Of a DNA stretch of 64,000 nucleotides, positions 12,762 through 24,078 are shown piece by piece. Under the pieces are notes generated by a model that was given only the letters and a program-made list of their open reading frames with translations, did not search any database and had not been told where the DNA came from. The stretch covers positions 37,037,554 through 37,101,553 of the forward strand of contig NC_054540.1 in NCBI RefSeq assembly GCF_017654505.1, written 5' to 3'. The stretch's first letter is position 1; every line of letters starts with the position of its first letter. The position numbers and the translations under genes are program-made. This stretch comes from Polyodon spathula (lineage: Eukaryota > Chordata > Actinopteri > Acipenseriformes > Polyodontidae).

Positions 12762-14613
12762 CTAATGGGACTTCTGCTGCTGAATATCCACTGACATTTT
12801 TTCAACCCGTGGTTCACAGTCAGTCATTTTTAGAGCAACACATGCATCACCAATGTCATCTCTCAGCCTTTTGCGCATGTCTGATTTGATCAAATTCATG
12901 CCAGAAAAAAGCTGCTCACAAAAATATGATAAGCCAAAAAAAGTTAGAAGTGAAATTCCATGAGTTTTCATTGCTTTGAAAGAATTTGGCAAAGAATTCC
13001 AGACTTTTAATATCTCATTTTCTGCACTTTCTGCTTTTTCCCCATCTACTCTGTCACACTCAATCTGCTGTAATGTTACATGCAGATCAGTGAATTTTCT
13101 TTTCCACACTGCACTTTCTTGAAATTCCAACAATTCCATTTCCAAACTTTCAAGTCCCCACCATTCCAACTGGGAAATATTCAGCTGGTCAAACATGGCT
13201 GTGTCAGGACTGCTCATGAAAGACAGTGTTGCCTCCATGTTGAGGAACTGAATAAACCTGGCTGCAAATGCTTCCCTAGAAGCCCCCACGATTTTGGAAA
13301 ACTGGTGGTAAACTTCCTGCAGATTACTGGGACTGTCTGCAAAGTGTGCAGATTTCTGCAAATGTGTTTTCAGGTTTGGGAAGTATTTGAGCTGTCCACA
13401 GTCAATGTCTCTTTCAAACACCTCTAACTTTCTTTCAAAAGCCCTGATATCCCCAAACATGCTTTCAGCTGTTTTGCCAAAATCCTGCAATTTTTGGTTC
13501 ACGTCATTAAAATGTTTAGTGAAGTCAGTGAAAAACATAAGGGTGTTAAGCCACACAATATCAGTGAGTTGCGGATAGTTTTCCCCTTTTTCTTCCATGA
13601 AAAGTCTTATTTCATCTAAACAGGCCACAAATCTCTCCAGCCCTCGTCCTCGGCTTAGCCACCTGACATTATTATACATCAATAACGTTGAGTACTGTGA
13701 CTGAACCTCATCAAGAAGCATCTGGAACTGGCGGAAATTTACAGCTCGAGCCATGATGTAATTTACAATCTTTGGGCCTATCTTATGGATGTCATCCAGT
13801 TTCTTGTTGCTATCTCTAGCTGACAAGGCTTCCTGATGCATCAAACAGTGAAACTGGATAACTGGATGTTTTGCCTCCTGCACAAGGTGCTGAATGAAAC
13901 CTGATGTTGCACCAACCATGCTATCTGCACCATCAGTTGTAACAGAAACTACTTTTTCCAAGCTGATATTTTCAGCCAAAAATGCCCCTCGACAGCATTA
14001 AAGATATCATTCCCTGTTGTCCTCCCTGGCAGAGATAACAGTTTCACTAATTCTTCCTGCATGTTTTCACCAGCTGCATAACGCACGATCACTGCTAACC
14101 TTGCATGGTTACTGACATCAGTACTTTCATCCAGACACAGTGAATAAAACTCTGACTTTTGCAACTCAGCGGTGAGCTGCTGGCTAACATCTTCAGCCAT
14201 GCGCAGGATTCTGTCTTTGACAGTATTTCTACTGAGTGGCATATCTGTGATGCGCTGCACAATTTTATCCTTGTTAGGGAAGTCATGAAATAAAGAACCA
14301 GCACTAGCCAGCATGGCACTCTTCATATATTCACCATCTGACAAGGGTTTGCCATGCTTTGCAATGCAATGAGATAATTTGAAGCTTGCAGCCACCAAAT
14401 GGTTTGTTTTTTTTAAGATAAGTACTAAGTCTGGTTTTGATACCTCCTCACTGCCCTTTGAAGGAATTCTTTCCTTTCACTCTCAATAAGATCTGTAATG
14501 TTTTTGTGGTTGGTGTCAAAATGGCGTTTTACACCAAATAACACACAGCGCTTTCCCTTTACTGTCAACCAATCCAAATGTTTCTGTCCAACCCTCCTGG
14601 AAGGATCTACCAC
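12762..14613 (-). pseudogene. hAT transposase, ZBED/GTF2IRD2-like, broken
   Basis: Three minus-strand open segments line up as one transposase: 14613-14425 (N-terminal, ESERKEFLQRAVRRYQ), 14398-13949 (contains LCLDESTDVSNHARL with the first catalytic-type Asp), and 13979-12762 (405 codons, VTTDGADSMVG with the second Asp, then CLMHQEAL, then a long helical region ending near a C-terminal hAT dimerisation-like segment). A stop or gap separates the first two, and a frameshift near 13975 separates the last two. The layout matches the domesticated-transposase-like family around GTF2IRD2, FAM200 and ZBED proteins. It would bind the element ends and cut in the nucleus, but this copy cannot make a full protein. 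Confidence 0.88.
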
Positions 14614-15387
14614 TATCTGTCTGAAGCTTTTTTGATTGTGCTCATTTTCTTAACCTTCACTTCACTTTTCAGTTAACTGACGAGAATGTTTTTCTTCAGA
14701 AGCACGCTGAAACAGGTTGTCTTACTATCTCCCCAGAAGAGGTCTCTATACAACAGCAGCTTTCAGCATGAACAGCTATCCCACTATTGCAGATATTTGC
14801 TGGGTGCCATACCTAACAAAAAATGGCCACAGTTAATATTGCCCACCACATCCCCTCCCCCCAGCCCATCCATATCCCCATCCCCATCCCCATCTCCATC
14901 ATAACTGCCAGACCAAACATACACTCTCTCTCTCCTCAACCCCATCCCACTCCTGTTCCCCTTTATACTTCACTGGGCACTTAATGCTGGTCTCCCCTCA
15001 CCGCCCATAATTTCCTCTTGTCCCTGAGAACTCGTAATCTGTTCTAAGCAATTCCCTTACATTCCCCATTCCCTGTCCCTAAGTACACTGCACATTCTAA
15101 TCTACACTCACATGGTGTTCTTGCTGGAGACTGCAGCCGGGGAGCGTGGTTGTGGTAGAAGGCAGTGGAAGAGTACTTCGCTGCAGACCAGTGGGAGGCA
15201 AAGTGAGGCAGCAAGACTGATCAAATTCAGACAAAAAATGAATAATTATGAATATGCATGTTCTTTCCTTCCCTAAATCCATTTTTGCTCACAGATTATA
15301 TTATATTGTTTTGTAAATTTACAAATGCCCCTCTTTTGCATATGCCCCTCTATATATTTTGGACAATGACTTTAATCTTTATTTAAG

Positions 15388-15630
15388 TAAGATCAATCAA
15401 TCTTAATTTTATATAGCGCCTTTCATAGTGGAACATCATCTCAAAGCACTTCACAGCTTGTCAAAGAATAACAGTACATACAATAAACACATAGTTTGAA
15501 TATTATATTACTAAACTACAGTAAAATACATAAATCACATTTCATGACGCATTAAGTTTAAGAATTATAATGCTAAACATCAGTAAAAGCAACAATCAGA
15601 GTGCATCATACAATAAATATAAGACGTTTG
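15388..15630. repeat. Fish interspersed repeat fragment within the hAT element
   Basis: Starts around TTTTATATAGCGCCTTTCAT and continues CATCATCTCAAAGCACTTCA, a motif pair I recognise as recurrent in fish genomes. Class and boundaries are uncertain. Confidence 0.5.
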
Positions 15631-16749
15631 CTCAATTGACGCGCTGCACCAGTAACCCTGGCCATAACTGTTTTGTTTTTTTGTTTGCAATTGCACACAG
15701 TGACAACCATTAACGGTGTACCGTCATTTTTTCAACTGTATATTTACTTACATAAAACATATCTACTGCTTTTACATTTTGTAAAATAACTATTTAAAAG
15801 ACGAGTAGCAGATACTTATTAGATACTTATTAGAAAAAGATTTCTGTGGTGTCAAACTACCTTGAAAAAAAGGACTATCCACAAATGTACTCTACATATC
15901 AGAGGCATCATTTATTTTGGGACGATTGTTTTTTGAGAATTTACAACCTGCTTTTCCCCACTGTATGAAGTGGGGTAACAACATACCACAGTATGACCCC
16001 ATAATTAAGATTAAAATAGTATTAAAAAAAAAAAAAAAAAACAGTGCATCAAACAAAGAACACATAGTTTGAGATACGAGTATGTGACAGTGGAATATAT
16101 TTTTGGTATTTATGACAAGGGAAAGGTTTGACAATCAAAACAGCATGGGACATTTGCTTTAAAGTTTAATGCACAAATACACGTGTTGCCGCCAGTGACA
16201 TCTGCAAAAGACCTTGCACTGCACATTAACACGTGTACGAAAAGTTGTACATCTTTTTAGAAAAGACGTAAGCCGAAAGTGCTTGGTTATGTAATTTAGA
16301 CCTATTTAAGGCTCGCAGACCCCCGACCCCGAGTGTAAAGTATGAAAGATTGTGGCCATTTCTCCATTTAGTTCAGGAGATGACGGCCAGTAAAATGCTA
16401 CAAGCATCAGGCTAACGATCCCTTCCTCCCCGCGTGTCTTCCTGACACATCCATAGCTGACCACAGACTTACTGTTTTTGATCAGCTTTCTGTTCCCTGG
16501 CTACTTGAATAAAGCAGCTCAGCAACATAAACAACCAACCGTGAAATAACAGCTACAGTTAGCACTGCTTAATTACTGGGGGCGGGGCCGTCCTTGCAAA
16601 TCAAACTGACTGGCTTTCCAAAGTGCCACTCAGAGGGCATGCAAAAAATAAATAAATAAATAAAAGTAGATAACTGCTCACTCGGCATGCCAACAAATAC
16701 GACTCTGTGTGCCACTCTGGGCACGCGTGCCATAGGTTCGCCATCGCAG

Positions 16750-16757
16750 GTATAGGG
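16750..16757. repeat. Target site duplication of the hAT element, right copy
   Basis: GTATAGGG immediately after the GCCATCGCAG terminus, identical to the left copy at 12445-12452. Confidence 0.92.
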
Positions 16758-17900
16758 TATGCCAAGCCACGAGCACAAGCCAGATTGTAACACACTTACT
16801 TGTTCCTTAGTCTTTTCGATGTGAGATCATGCGGTTGGCTCACGATGTCCCATGTTCCGGCCATTTAGGTAGCGATAAGACTCGGAAACGAATATTGGCT
16901 TTGTTTTATTGGATGGGAGTGTTTAGTGAGGTGACGAGATATGTGGCAGAGTGTCCGGAATGCCAGCAAGTAGCGCCGTGGCGGGTTCGCCCAGCCCCGC
17001 TGGTCCCACTGCCCCTGATCTCAGTTCCCTTTGAACGCATTGCTATGGACATAGTGGGTCCATTGAGCCAGTCTGACTCCGGATATATGCACATTTTGGT
17101 ACTGGTGGACTACGCGACTAGATATCCGGAGGCAGTACCATTGAAATCCACTAGTGCTGCAGCAACTGCTCGAGAGTTAGTACAGATTATAGCGAGAGTA
17201 GGGATTCCAAAATAAATCTTCACTGATCCTGGAACTAACTTCATGTCACAATGTTTGAAAGAATTATATAAATTGTTGCAAAGTAAGTCGATTCAAACCT
17301 CTGTTTATCACCCGTAGATGGACGGTTTGGTGGAACGTTTTAATTAGACTTTAAAACAGATGCTGAAGCGGTTTGTCAACCAAGAGCAGAAATATTGGGC
17401 TACACTCCTCCCCTACCTGATGTTTGCAGTGAGAGAGGTGCCTCAGAGCTCAACCAGGTTCTCTCCCTTTGAGCTGCTGTATGGGAGACAACCACGGGGT
17501 ATCCTTGATCTTGTGAAAGAAGGGTGGGAGGAGCAAACAAAAACTTCTAAAAACACAGTCAAGTATGTAATCATGTTAAGAGACCGCCTAGCACTGGTTG
17601 GTCGTTTGGCGCAAGAAAATCTAAAACTAGCTCAGCATCGCCAGGAGCAGCAGTACAACAAACAAGCATGAATTCGGACTTTTCGACCAGGTGATAAAGT
17701 ACTGTTGCTACTTCCTACATCGGAGTCTAGGTTGTATGCTAAATGGCAGGGGCCATGTGAGGTGATATGGGGAATTGGTAATGTGAATTATGAAATTACA
17801 CAACCCGATCGTCGAAGTAAGACTGAAATTTATCACATTAATTTGATAAAACCCTGGAGTGAAAGGGAGGCCCTATTTATAGCAAGTGACAGTTTTGAAG
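16758..17900 (+). pseudogene. Gmr1-type integrase, right half of the split element
   Basis: An HHCC zinc-binding domain is visible (LAHDVPCSGHLG, then CPECQQ about 45 residues on). The catalytic core follows with D in MDIVGPL (near 17048), D in IFTDPGTNF (near 17228) and E in DGLVERF (near 17332), so the DDE triad is still present. In-frame stops occur near 17213, 17317, 17344 and 17669. Downstream are ELLYGRQPRG and FRPGDKVLLLLP, typical of the integrase C-terminal part of Gypsy-like elements, then a chromatin-binding-like tail ending near INLIKPW (about 17867). The enzyme would insert element DNA in the nucleus. It precedes RT, contrary to ordinary Gypsy order. Confidence 0.9.
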
Positions 17901-18770
17901 ATGATTTTGGTCACACTGTCAATCCACTAGCTACAACTAACATTCCGATGGGGGAACAGTTACTTCCGGATCAGAAACGTGAGCTCTGCCAGTTGTTGGA
18001 AAGGTTTAATGATGTCTTTTCTGACTTGCCCGGCAGAACTAATGTTATTTCACATGCTATTATTACTCTGGCAGGTGTCCGTGTCTGGGAGAGACCATAT
18101 TGGATCCCAGAGAGTCGCAGGGGTCCCGTTCGCAAGGAGGTGGAGGATATGCTCGGGTTCGGAGTCACTGAACCTTCTCGGAGCGAGTGGTGCAGTCCTA
18201 TCGTGATGGTGGGCAAGAAGGATGGTTCCACTCGGTTCTGTGTGGATTTTTGTAAGGTTAATGCCATCTCCAAGTTCGATGCATATCTGAATTCCCGAGT
18301 GGATAAGCTCCTCGACCGATTGGGTTGGATCTGACGAAGGGATACTGGCAGATACTGGCTCACTCAAAGCGAGAGAGAAAACTGCTTTCTCTAGATGGCT
18401 TGTTCCATTTCTGGACTATGCCCTTCGGGTTGCATGGAGCTCCTGCCACCTTTCAGAGACTGATGGCTCCCCATCATCAATATGCAGCCGCATACACTGA
18501 TGATGTGGTGATTTTTAGCTCCAACTGGAATAGGCATATTATTAGGCTTTCAGCTGTCCTACAGTCTCTAAGGGAGGCAGGGCTAACAGCCAAACTGGGC
18601 AAGTGTGCATTTGGCAAACAGGAGACCCAATATCTTGGCTACATTATTGTTAATAGCCAGGTAACGCCGATCGCCTCCAAAGTCCAGGCACTGGTGGAGA
18701 CAGCGATCCCGAGAACCAAGTCACAGATGAGATCATTATTGGGGTGAGCTGGCTATTATCAGTGTTTTAT
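17901..18770 (+). pseudogene. Reverse transcriptase of the Gmr1-type element
   Basis: The frame from 17705 passes from integrase tail into RT without a break. Motifs seen are VGKKDGSTRFCVDF (about 18208), then after a frameshift near 18325 LTKGYWQI, MPFGLHGAPATFQRLM and the catalytic box YTDDVVIFS (about 18496-18522). LGKCAF and YLGYIIV follow. A stop lies at 18745. All are standard Ty3/Gypsy-type RT motifs. The frameshift between the VDF and TKGYWQ motifs disables the enzyme. Confidence 0.92.
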
Positions 18771-19280
18771 CCCTGAGTATGCCACCATAGTCAACCCCCT
18801 GGTTGATCTCGCCTGAAAGGCTGCTCCAAAAATAGTTAAATGGACAGGGCAATGTTAGGAGGCATTTGATATGATTAAGAAGCAATTCTGTCAAGCTCCC
18901 GCTCTAATTTCACCAGATTTCAGCACAGAGTTCATCCTTCAGACCGATGCCTCCCCCATTGGTCTGGGGGCGGTCCTGTCCCAGCAAGTTGATGGGGTAG
19001 AACACCCTACCATTTATCTAAGCAAAAAATGTCTCCTAGGGAAATTAACTACTCTGTTATTGAGAAGGAGTGTTTAGCCATCAAATGGGCTACTCATGCT
19101 CTTCGCTATTACTTGTTGGGGGTGTTCTCTCTTGTCACTGATCATGCTCCTTTAAACTGGTTACACAAGATGAAGGACAATAATGCCAGAATAACTTGAT
19201 GGTATCTGGCGCTACAACCCTTCCACTACACTGTGAAACAACATCACGCAGGTAAGGAGCATCAAAATGCAAATTTTTTT
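18771..19280 (+). pseudogene. RNase H domain of the Gmr1-type element
   Basis: LQTDASPIGLGAVLSQ (about 18938) gives the first catalytic Asp, IEKECLAIKWA (about 19063) the Glu, and VTDHAPLNWL (about 19135) the next Asp. A frameshift near 19025 and stops near 18815, 18855 and 19197 break it. It removes the RNA strand during reverse transcription. A purine-rich tract follows at about 19281-19297. Confidence 0.88.
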
Positions 19281-19297
19281 TCAAGGGAGGGGGGAGC
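19281..19297 (+). other. Probable polypurine tract
   Basis: AAGGGAGGGGGGAGCA lies directly after the RNase H remnant and just before the LTR-like region, the position where plus-strand priming occurs in LTR retrotransposons. Confidence 0.65.
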
Positions 19298-19298
19298 A

Positions 19299-20048
19299 TT
19301 GGGTAATGTAGAATTGGTCAAGTGTTCCTTCTGCATCACTCTGAGGGGTGAGAGAAAGAGAGAAAGGATCGATGTTGTAAATCCCCTTCCCGATTAGAAA
19401 GGGCACTGTGTAAAGACGGTGGTATGCTGCCTCCTAGATGGGCCGCCTTGACGGTAGGTGGAAACCGGAAGGTGACCATATTAGGGGGAGCGTGTAGTTG
19501 CACGTACCCGGAACGACTCCATTCCAATCAGCTGCAAGACGGCCCTCTGTTGGAGAAACCATGGTGACGGGTCGATTGCAGGGAGGAGGTTGTGGGTACA
19601 AAGGGAAAGCAGCTACGTCAGTATGCCGCTTTGCGCTGAGAAACATAAACAGGCAGCAGGAGCCTGTGTTGTTTGTTTTGTATTATATGTGTTTCTGTTC
19701 TGTGTTCACAGAGGAGAACGGAGTAATGTGGAGCTGTCGCTGTGAAGCCAGCAATCACCTGAGCACTGCCCTGCACAAACACCACATCATTTCACCACAT
19801 TTTCCTGGAGTCACGCACGCACACTTTTGTGTAAGGGACGGATTAAGTCCTTTGGATTGGGGCTGGCATTATTATTATTATTATTATTATTATTGGGTTT
19901 GCAAGCCTGCCGTGTACCCCCCGATACCATTGCTGGTAAAGGGGTGGATTGTTTCTCTACTTTTGTGTTGAAATAAAACACAGTCTTTTTGGGAAACGTA
20001 CTGTGTGGACAGTCACTTTTACTGCACTGCACCATCTGCATCTGATGA
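19299..20048 (+). repeat. Probable 3' LTR of the Gmr1-type element
   Basis: About 750 bp follow the polypurine tract and end in a region with a polyadenylation signal (AATAAAA at about 19970) 60-80 bp from the likely right edge, as expected of R-U5. The left edge could be the TG at 19299 or TGTAGAATTGG at about 19306; the right edge may be TGATGACA near 20048. No second LTR copy was found to fix the ends. An ATT microsatellite lies within it. Confidence 0.6.
19868..19896. repeat. ATT microsatellite in the LTR
   Basis: Nine to ten ATT units within the probable 3' LTR. Confidence 0.9.
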
Positions 20049-20720
20049 CAGTTCTATTCACAAAGGGTCAACTTATTTAAAGAATGTTGAAGCTCTAAAT
20101 TTACATGGCTTACTTTCAGGTAAGTAATTTTCACGCCGAAAATTGAGAGAATTACACTGTCCAGGAAAGACAAGTATGTACCTAGTACCTGAAATTAAAG
20201 CAAGTAAACTTGGTGCTTTCTGAGTATCAAGACTAAAGGTTTGTGAACATGAATTTGGTATTGCTTATAGGAGTGCCTGATGCATTTTGAGGTTTATTTT
20301 ATAGATAATTTATTCAATCGCTAGAAACTGTTCTCTCAATAAAATCACTCACGACTAGGTGTGTTGAAGAGGTGAGGTATCCTGTTCTGGAGTTTTTGTT
20401 GTTTATATTGCACTCCACAGATTTAGGACATAACTACTATTTCATCAGCATACATGGAGGGAGACTTTGCCTGTCAGTCCTTGTCAACAATGCAATATGT
20501 GTCATTTAATGTGAATACAGTGGGAGCAGAGTGTCTCTTATTGCCGCAGTATGGGGTGAGAGGATTGCAATGCTCTGGCTGCTCAAACTGTGTGAAATTA
20601 TTTCTGTTAAAACAAAAAAAGACCCCACAAACTATGTATTGATTTATTAGACATCTCAGGATTCTATGAAACGAGGATTGTACTTTGGAACGACTGTTAA
20701 ACATTAAAAAGTGTTCTTTT
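20049..20720. other. Stretch without a recognisable gene
   Basis: At about 20049-20070 TTCTATTCACAAAGGGTCAA resembles a motif seen again near 60295 (TCTATTCATAAAGGGTTAA), possibly the end of a shared DNA-transposon family. Nothing else was recognised. Confidence 0.4.
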
Positions 20721-20724
20721 TTAG

Positions 20725-21003
20725 AACCGTGTGTGTTCTGTGTACGGGATGACATCTGCACAGCTTTAGAACTGTGCTGTGTGTTCCGTGTATGGGATGA
20801 CATCTGCACAGCTTTAGAACTGTGCTGTGTGTTCCGTGTATGGGATGACATCTGCACAGCTTTAGAACTGTGCTGTGTGTTCTATGTATGGGATGACATC
20901 CGCACAGCTTTAGAACTGTGCTGTGTGTTCTATGTATGGGATGACATCCGCACAGCTTTAGAACTGTGCTGTGTGTTCCGTGTATGGGATGACATCTGCA
21001 CAC
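20725..21003. repeat. 48-bp minisatellite, about 5.8 copies
   Basis: Unit of 48 bp beginning CCGTGTATGGGATGACATCT, continuing GCACAGCTTTAGAACTG and TGCTGTGTGTT. The copies are nearly identical, differing by C/T at a few sites. Because 48 is divisible by three and the unit lacks stops in these frames, both strands stay open: a 16-residue repeat VFRVWDDICTALELCC on plus, and RCHPIHGTHSTVLKLC on minus. There is no sign that either is translated. Confidence 0.96.
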
Positions 21004-22466
21004 AGGATGAGATGCATTGGAATTTTGACAGATCCGAACAGTGATTGGTTGATTTTTTATACTTTATTTAGAAGTGTAAATCAGACCTATATTTATTTCT
21101 GGTTTTGTAACTTTATTTTTTTGTGCTTTTCCTTTCTGAAAAAAACAAAACAAATGCTTATAAAGATTGGAATATAAAGATTTTGTTAGAAAAAATAAAA
21201 CAAGTTACTTTTAGACAAATCAAATGAATCTAGTTTGTTTGATGACAACATCATTGTTAAAGTTTCCTTTTGAAAGACAATGGTTTAATTGTTTTTATGC
21301 ATTAAATATTTGTAATTATGATTCAGAGAGGTCACACATTTTGAAATTTTGTTTCTTTTAACTGAAATGTTTAATTTAGCATTTCATACAGTAGAACAGA
21401 ACAGTTTTACAGTCTGTGTAAACAAAACGCTCCAAACACTGCATTGCATTTAGAGATTAGAGTTACAGCTCAAAATTTAAGGCCTCAAAACCTTTTTAAT
21501 GTGGTTTTGATTCTCTTCTACCTAAGGCTGCTTCCATCAATTTCCATTTGAGTTGCAAAAAACTAATAAAGTAATTTAGTAAAATTACTGGCAGTGATAT
21601 ATGCTATGTTTGTCTCAAACAACTGGTTATGAAAAACCACTTTTCATGAAAGCTAAATATATTCTTTATATAGGGAACTGTATTCATACTGGCCCATGCT
21701 CTGCCTGCATGCCTTCTTGTTGGAATCATGGGGCAATCACACATGACAGCACATGACGTAATTCGTTCCCGGCTGTGCAAACACTCAGGTTTTCCTTTAA
21801 GATGTTTTCAGTCATCAGGTAATAACTATAACTAAGGCTGTATTTTTTCATGGTTACCCATTGCCGTGTAATATGTAGTTCCCTTTGAAATTCCTATTTC
21901 TGAAAGAATAAAGTAAATATGAATTTCTGTACACTTTAAAATAAACAGAGCAAACATTAGCTTTCCTGCCGCATTGCCACACTTAGGAACCTGGCAGCTC
22001 TTTTAGTTTGCTTCCAGTAAATGATTGAACACATTGCACAGAACTGCACGATTTCACAAAACTCTCTTCAACAAAAAAAAAAACAGCTACATGAAAGGTA
22101 GTTAATATTACTGCTAATGATCGCTCTGTCCAGTATAAGAAAGGGACTTTTCACAAGTCTGTTGCTATTTTTATTTTTGTTTATGTTTTTATTTTATTTG
22201 ATAATTCACTGATGGTGAAAATAGAATGTGTTTCAAATGTGGACATAAAAAAAATAAATACTGCGTTCTGCAATTTAGCATTAACTTTTTCAGTGAAGCA
22301 TTTAAATATTTTGAAACATTTGTTGTATAATGACGGTAGTGAAAAATGAAAATGGATTTAATATCAAAACAGACATAAAAAGTAAAACAAATAATTGCAG
22401 ATAAAAATATATGTGGTTTTAATAAATCTGGTTCTGACAAGCGTTAGACAATTTTATTTTCATTCA
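21004..22466. other. AT-rich stretch, no gene seen
   Basis: Short AT-rich frames only; no domain or clear repeat was recognised. Confidence 0.45.
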
Positions 22467-22471
22467 CAATG

Positions 22472-22907
22472 TGTGGCAGAGTGAAAGCCCTGCCAGTGCA
22501 CGTGTGTGTGTGTGTGTGTATGTGTTGTGTGGGGAATACTGGGTCAGCAGGGAAGGGGTTACACTTTTCCCTGTAAAAACACGTGGCTGAATAAACGATG
22601 AAGTCATTAATTAGGCTCCAACCACAGGTGTATAAAATAGATGTTCGTGTTAGGAGGAAGGATAGAATTTATGTTGGTGATAGATGCGAAGGTATGTGTT
22701 TGGTGTTCCGTGCTGTCTCGTCCTGTGTTGTGAGTTTTGTAGACCTTTTGTTTTGGCTCTTGTGCCTTTTATTTTGTCAATGTGTTTTTCTTTGTGTCGG
22801 TTCTGTGTTTATAAATGAAGAGCGCATTTGTGCTTGAAACTGCAGCTCTGTGTTCTGAGTCTCTCTTCCTGCCGGTAACAGGTTGGCCGTTACGCTACTC
22901 TGTCACA
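22472..22907 (+). mobile_element. Solo LTR, 436 bp, with 5-bp target duplication
   Basis: The element runs from TGTGGCAGAG to CTCTGTCACA, inverted ends matching at 9 of 10 positions. It is flanked on both sides by CAATG (22467-22471 and 22908-22912). A TATA-like GTATAAAATAG lies near 22630 and a possible poly(A) signal (ATAAATG) near 22810. No internal retroelement sequence adjoins it, so it is a solo LTR left by LTR-LTR recombination. A TG microsatellite is inside at about 22501-22520. Confidence 0.92.
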
Positions 22908-22912
22908 CAATG

Positions 22913-24078
22913 CCAGAAGACTTTTTGATTGTTCTTATTGATAGGTACTTAATGTGTAGATTGCTAATGATGGAGAAAGCATTATTTAGTGTTTTCACAA
23001 TTAACACATTTTTATCACGTTTTCTCAGTTTAAATTAACACCTGCCGACATAAAACATGTTAAAGGGAATTACTTGTAAATACAGTATAATCGTAAATCT
23101 CAAAAAACTACTCACTTCTATATCTTTTGCAGTCATTTTTGTATTAATTTAGTAAAATACATGTTAATTTGGATTCATATGTTGCTTTTTTCTGACTTTC
23201 TTTGAACGAAAAGACACACATTTGCCCATTTTCCCATTGGAAATAGTGATATTTTGAAATTTCACTGTCCTGGTCACAAAAGCAAAGTTTGTGGGGAATA
23301 ACAGCCATTTTCTATACTTTTGAGGCATAAGCAATTAGGAAATAACACTTACTACCCAGGAACAAAAATTGTGTTACATAGTGATATCAGGAGTATTTGC
23401 ACAGCCTAATACTTTTGTAACCCAAAAACTGTGATGAACATAGGATAGCACAGGATTCAAGTGAAGATTTACTGCATTAATCTATTAGTTTTTACTAACC
23501 ACCGTAAAAAAGGTGGCCTGCTGGACCTGCATTCTCTTATTCCTTTCTCTCTAAAACCATTAGCCCAATCTGTGCCCTAGTACTTATTATGAAAGATTGC
23601 ACATCTATCGTTGTGCTGACCTACTTGCTTATAAATGATTAAAGCTATGGGCTGATATCTAACATACTTTCACACTGGCAAAAAAGTGCTAGCATAAATG
23701 AAGACAACCAATTCAGCCACTTTGTGGTTTTGGAAAAAAGTTCTTTAAAAAGAAAAAGAAACAGTACTGTATGAGTGCTGCTCTTGATCTTGTATGAGGC
23801 ACTGAAGTGCATTATGTTTGTATAAAAAGAAAACCTGCTTATTTTACAATTGCCGCAACAGAGCACTTCTACACATTAACACTTGAAAAAAAAAACTAAT
23901 CAAAAATTCAAATCAAAGTTGAAACATTCTTGCTTGTTTCGATTTCTTTTTCTAACCCTGAGGAAGTCGGATTGGTTAACAATCTAAAGCCATAAAGGCG
24001 AATCCAGGTTTGGTCCAGCTGGGATTATAAATGCATTCCACTGTCCTCTCAGCACCACTGTCTCTCCCCCAGATTGTG
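22913..24078. other. Region 3' of the bicd1 stop codon
   Basis: This is downstream of bicd1 on its strand and may contain its 3' UTR, but I could not place a poly(A) site. It includes one copy of a dispersed repeat (about 23053-23385). I looked here for an alternative short terminal exon matching known vertebrate BICD1 isoforms and did not find one. Confidence 0.45.
23053..23385. repeat. Dispersed repeat, copy A
   Basis: Near-identical, same orientation, to 26846-27168: both contain CATGTTAATTTGGATTCATA, CCCATTTTCCCATTGGAAAT and CTTTTGAGGCATAAGCAATT in the same order and spacing. Divergence is roughly one change per 12-20 bp. One copy is downstream of the last bicd1 exon and the other in the intron before it, so this is either an interspersed element or a local duplication. 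Confidence 0.88.

Larger units (their letters stand above)
12453..16749 (-). mobile_element. hAT transposon (ZBED/GTF2IRD2-like), 4297 bp
   Basis: The left end CAGGGATGGCAA and right end TTCGCCATCGCAG are imperfect inverted repeats. Both sides are flanked by the same 8 bp, GTATAGGG (12445-12452 and 16750-16757), the target duplication length of hAT elements. It encodes a degraded hAT transposase on the minus strand. The insertion site is inside the Gmr1-type retrotransposon, so the hAT is younger than that element. It contains at least one later retroposon insertion (12567-12739) and a fish repeat (about 15388-15630). Confidence 0.93.
10716..20048 (+). mobile_element. Gmr1-type LTR retrotransposon, decayed and interrupted
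   Basis: On the plus strand the order is gag with zinc knuckle, aspartic protease, integrase, reverse transcriptase, RNase H, purine-rich tract, LTR-like 3' region. Integrase before RT, in a pol whose RT and IN look Ty3/Gypsy-like, is the arrangement described for the Gmr1 group of deuterostome retrotransposons. A hAT transposon (12453-16749) splits it at the protease/integrase junction; the integrase-region frame continues when the two flanks are read together. Many stops and frameshifts make it inactive. The 5' LTR was not found. Outer boundaries are approximate. Confidence 0.88.

Noticed and set aside
19498..19971. 157-codon plus-strand frame
   Set aside because: Lies in the probable LTR and runs through an ATT microsatellite (poly-Tyr); no domain.
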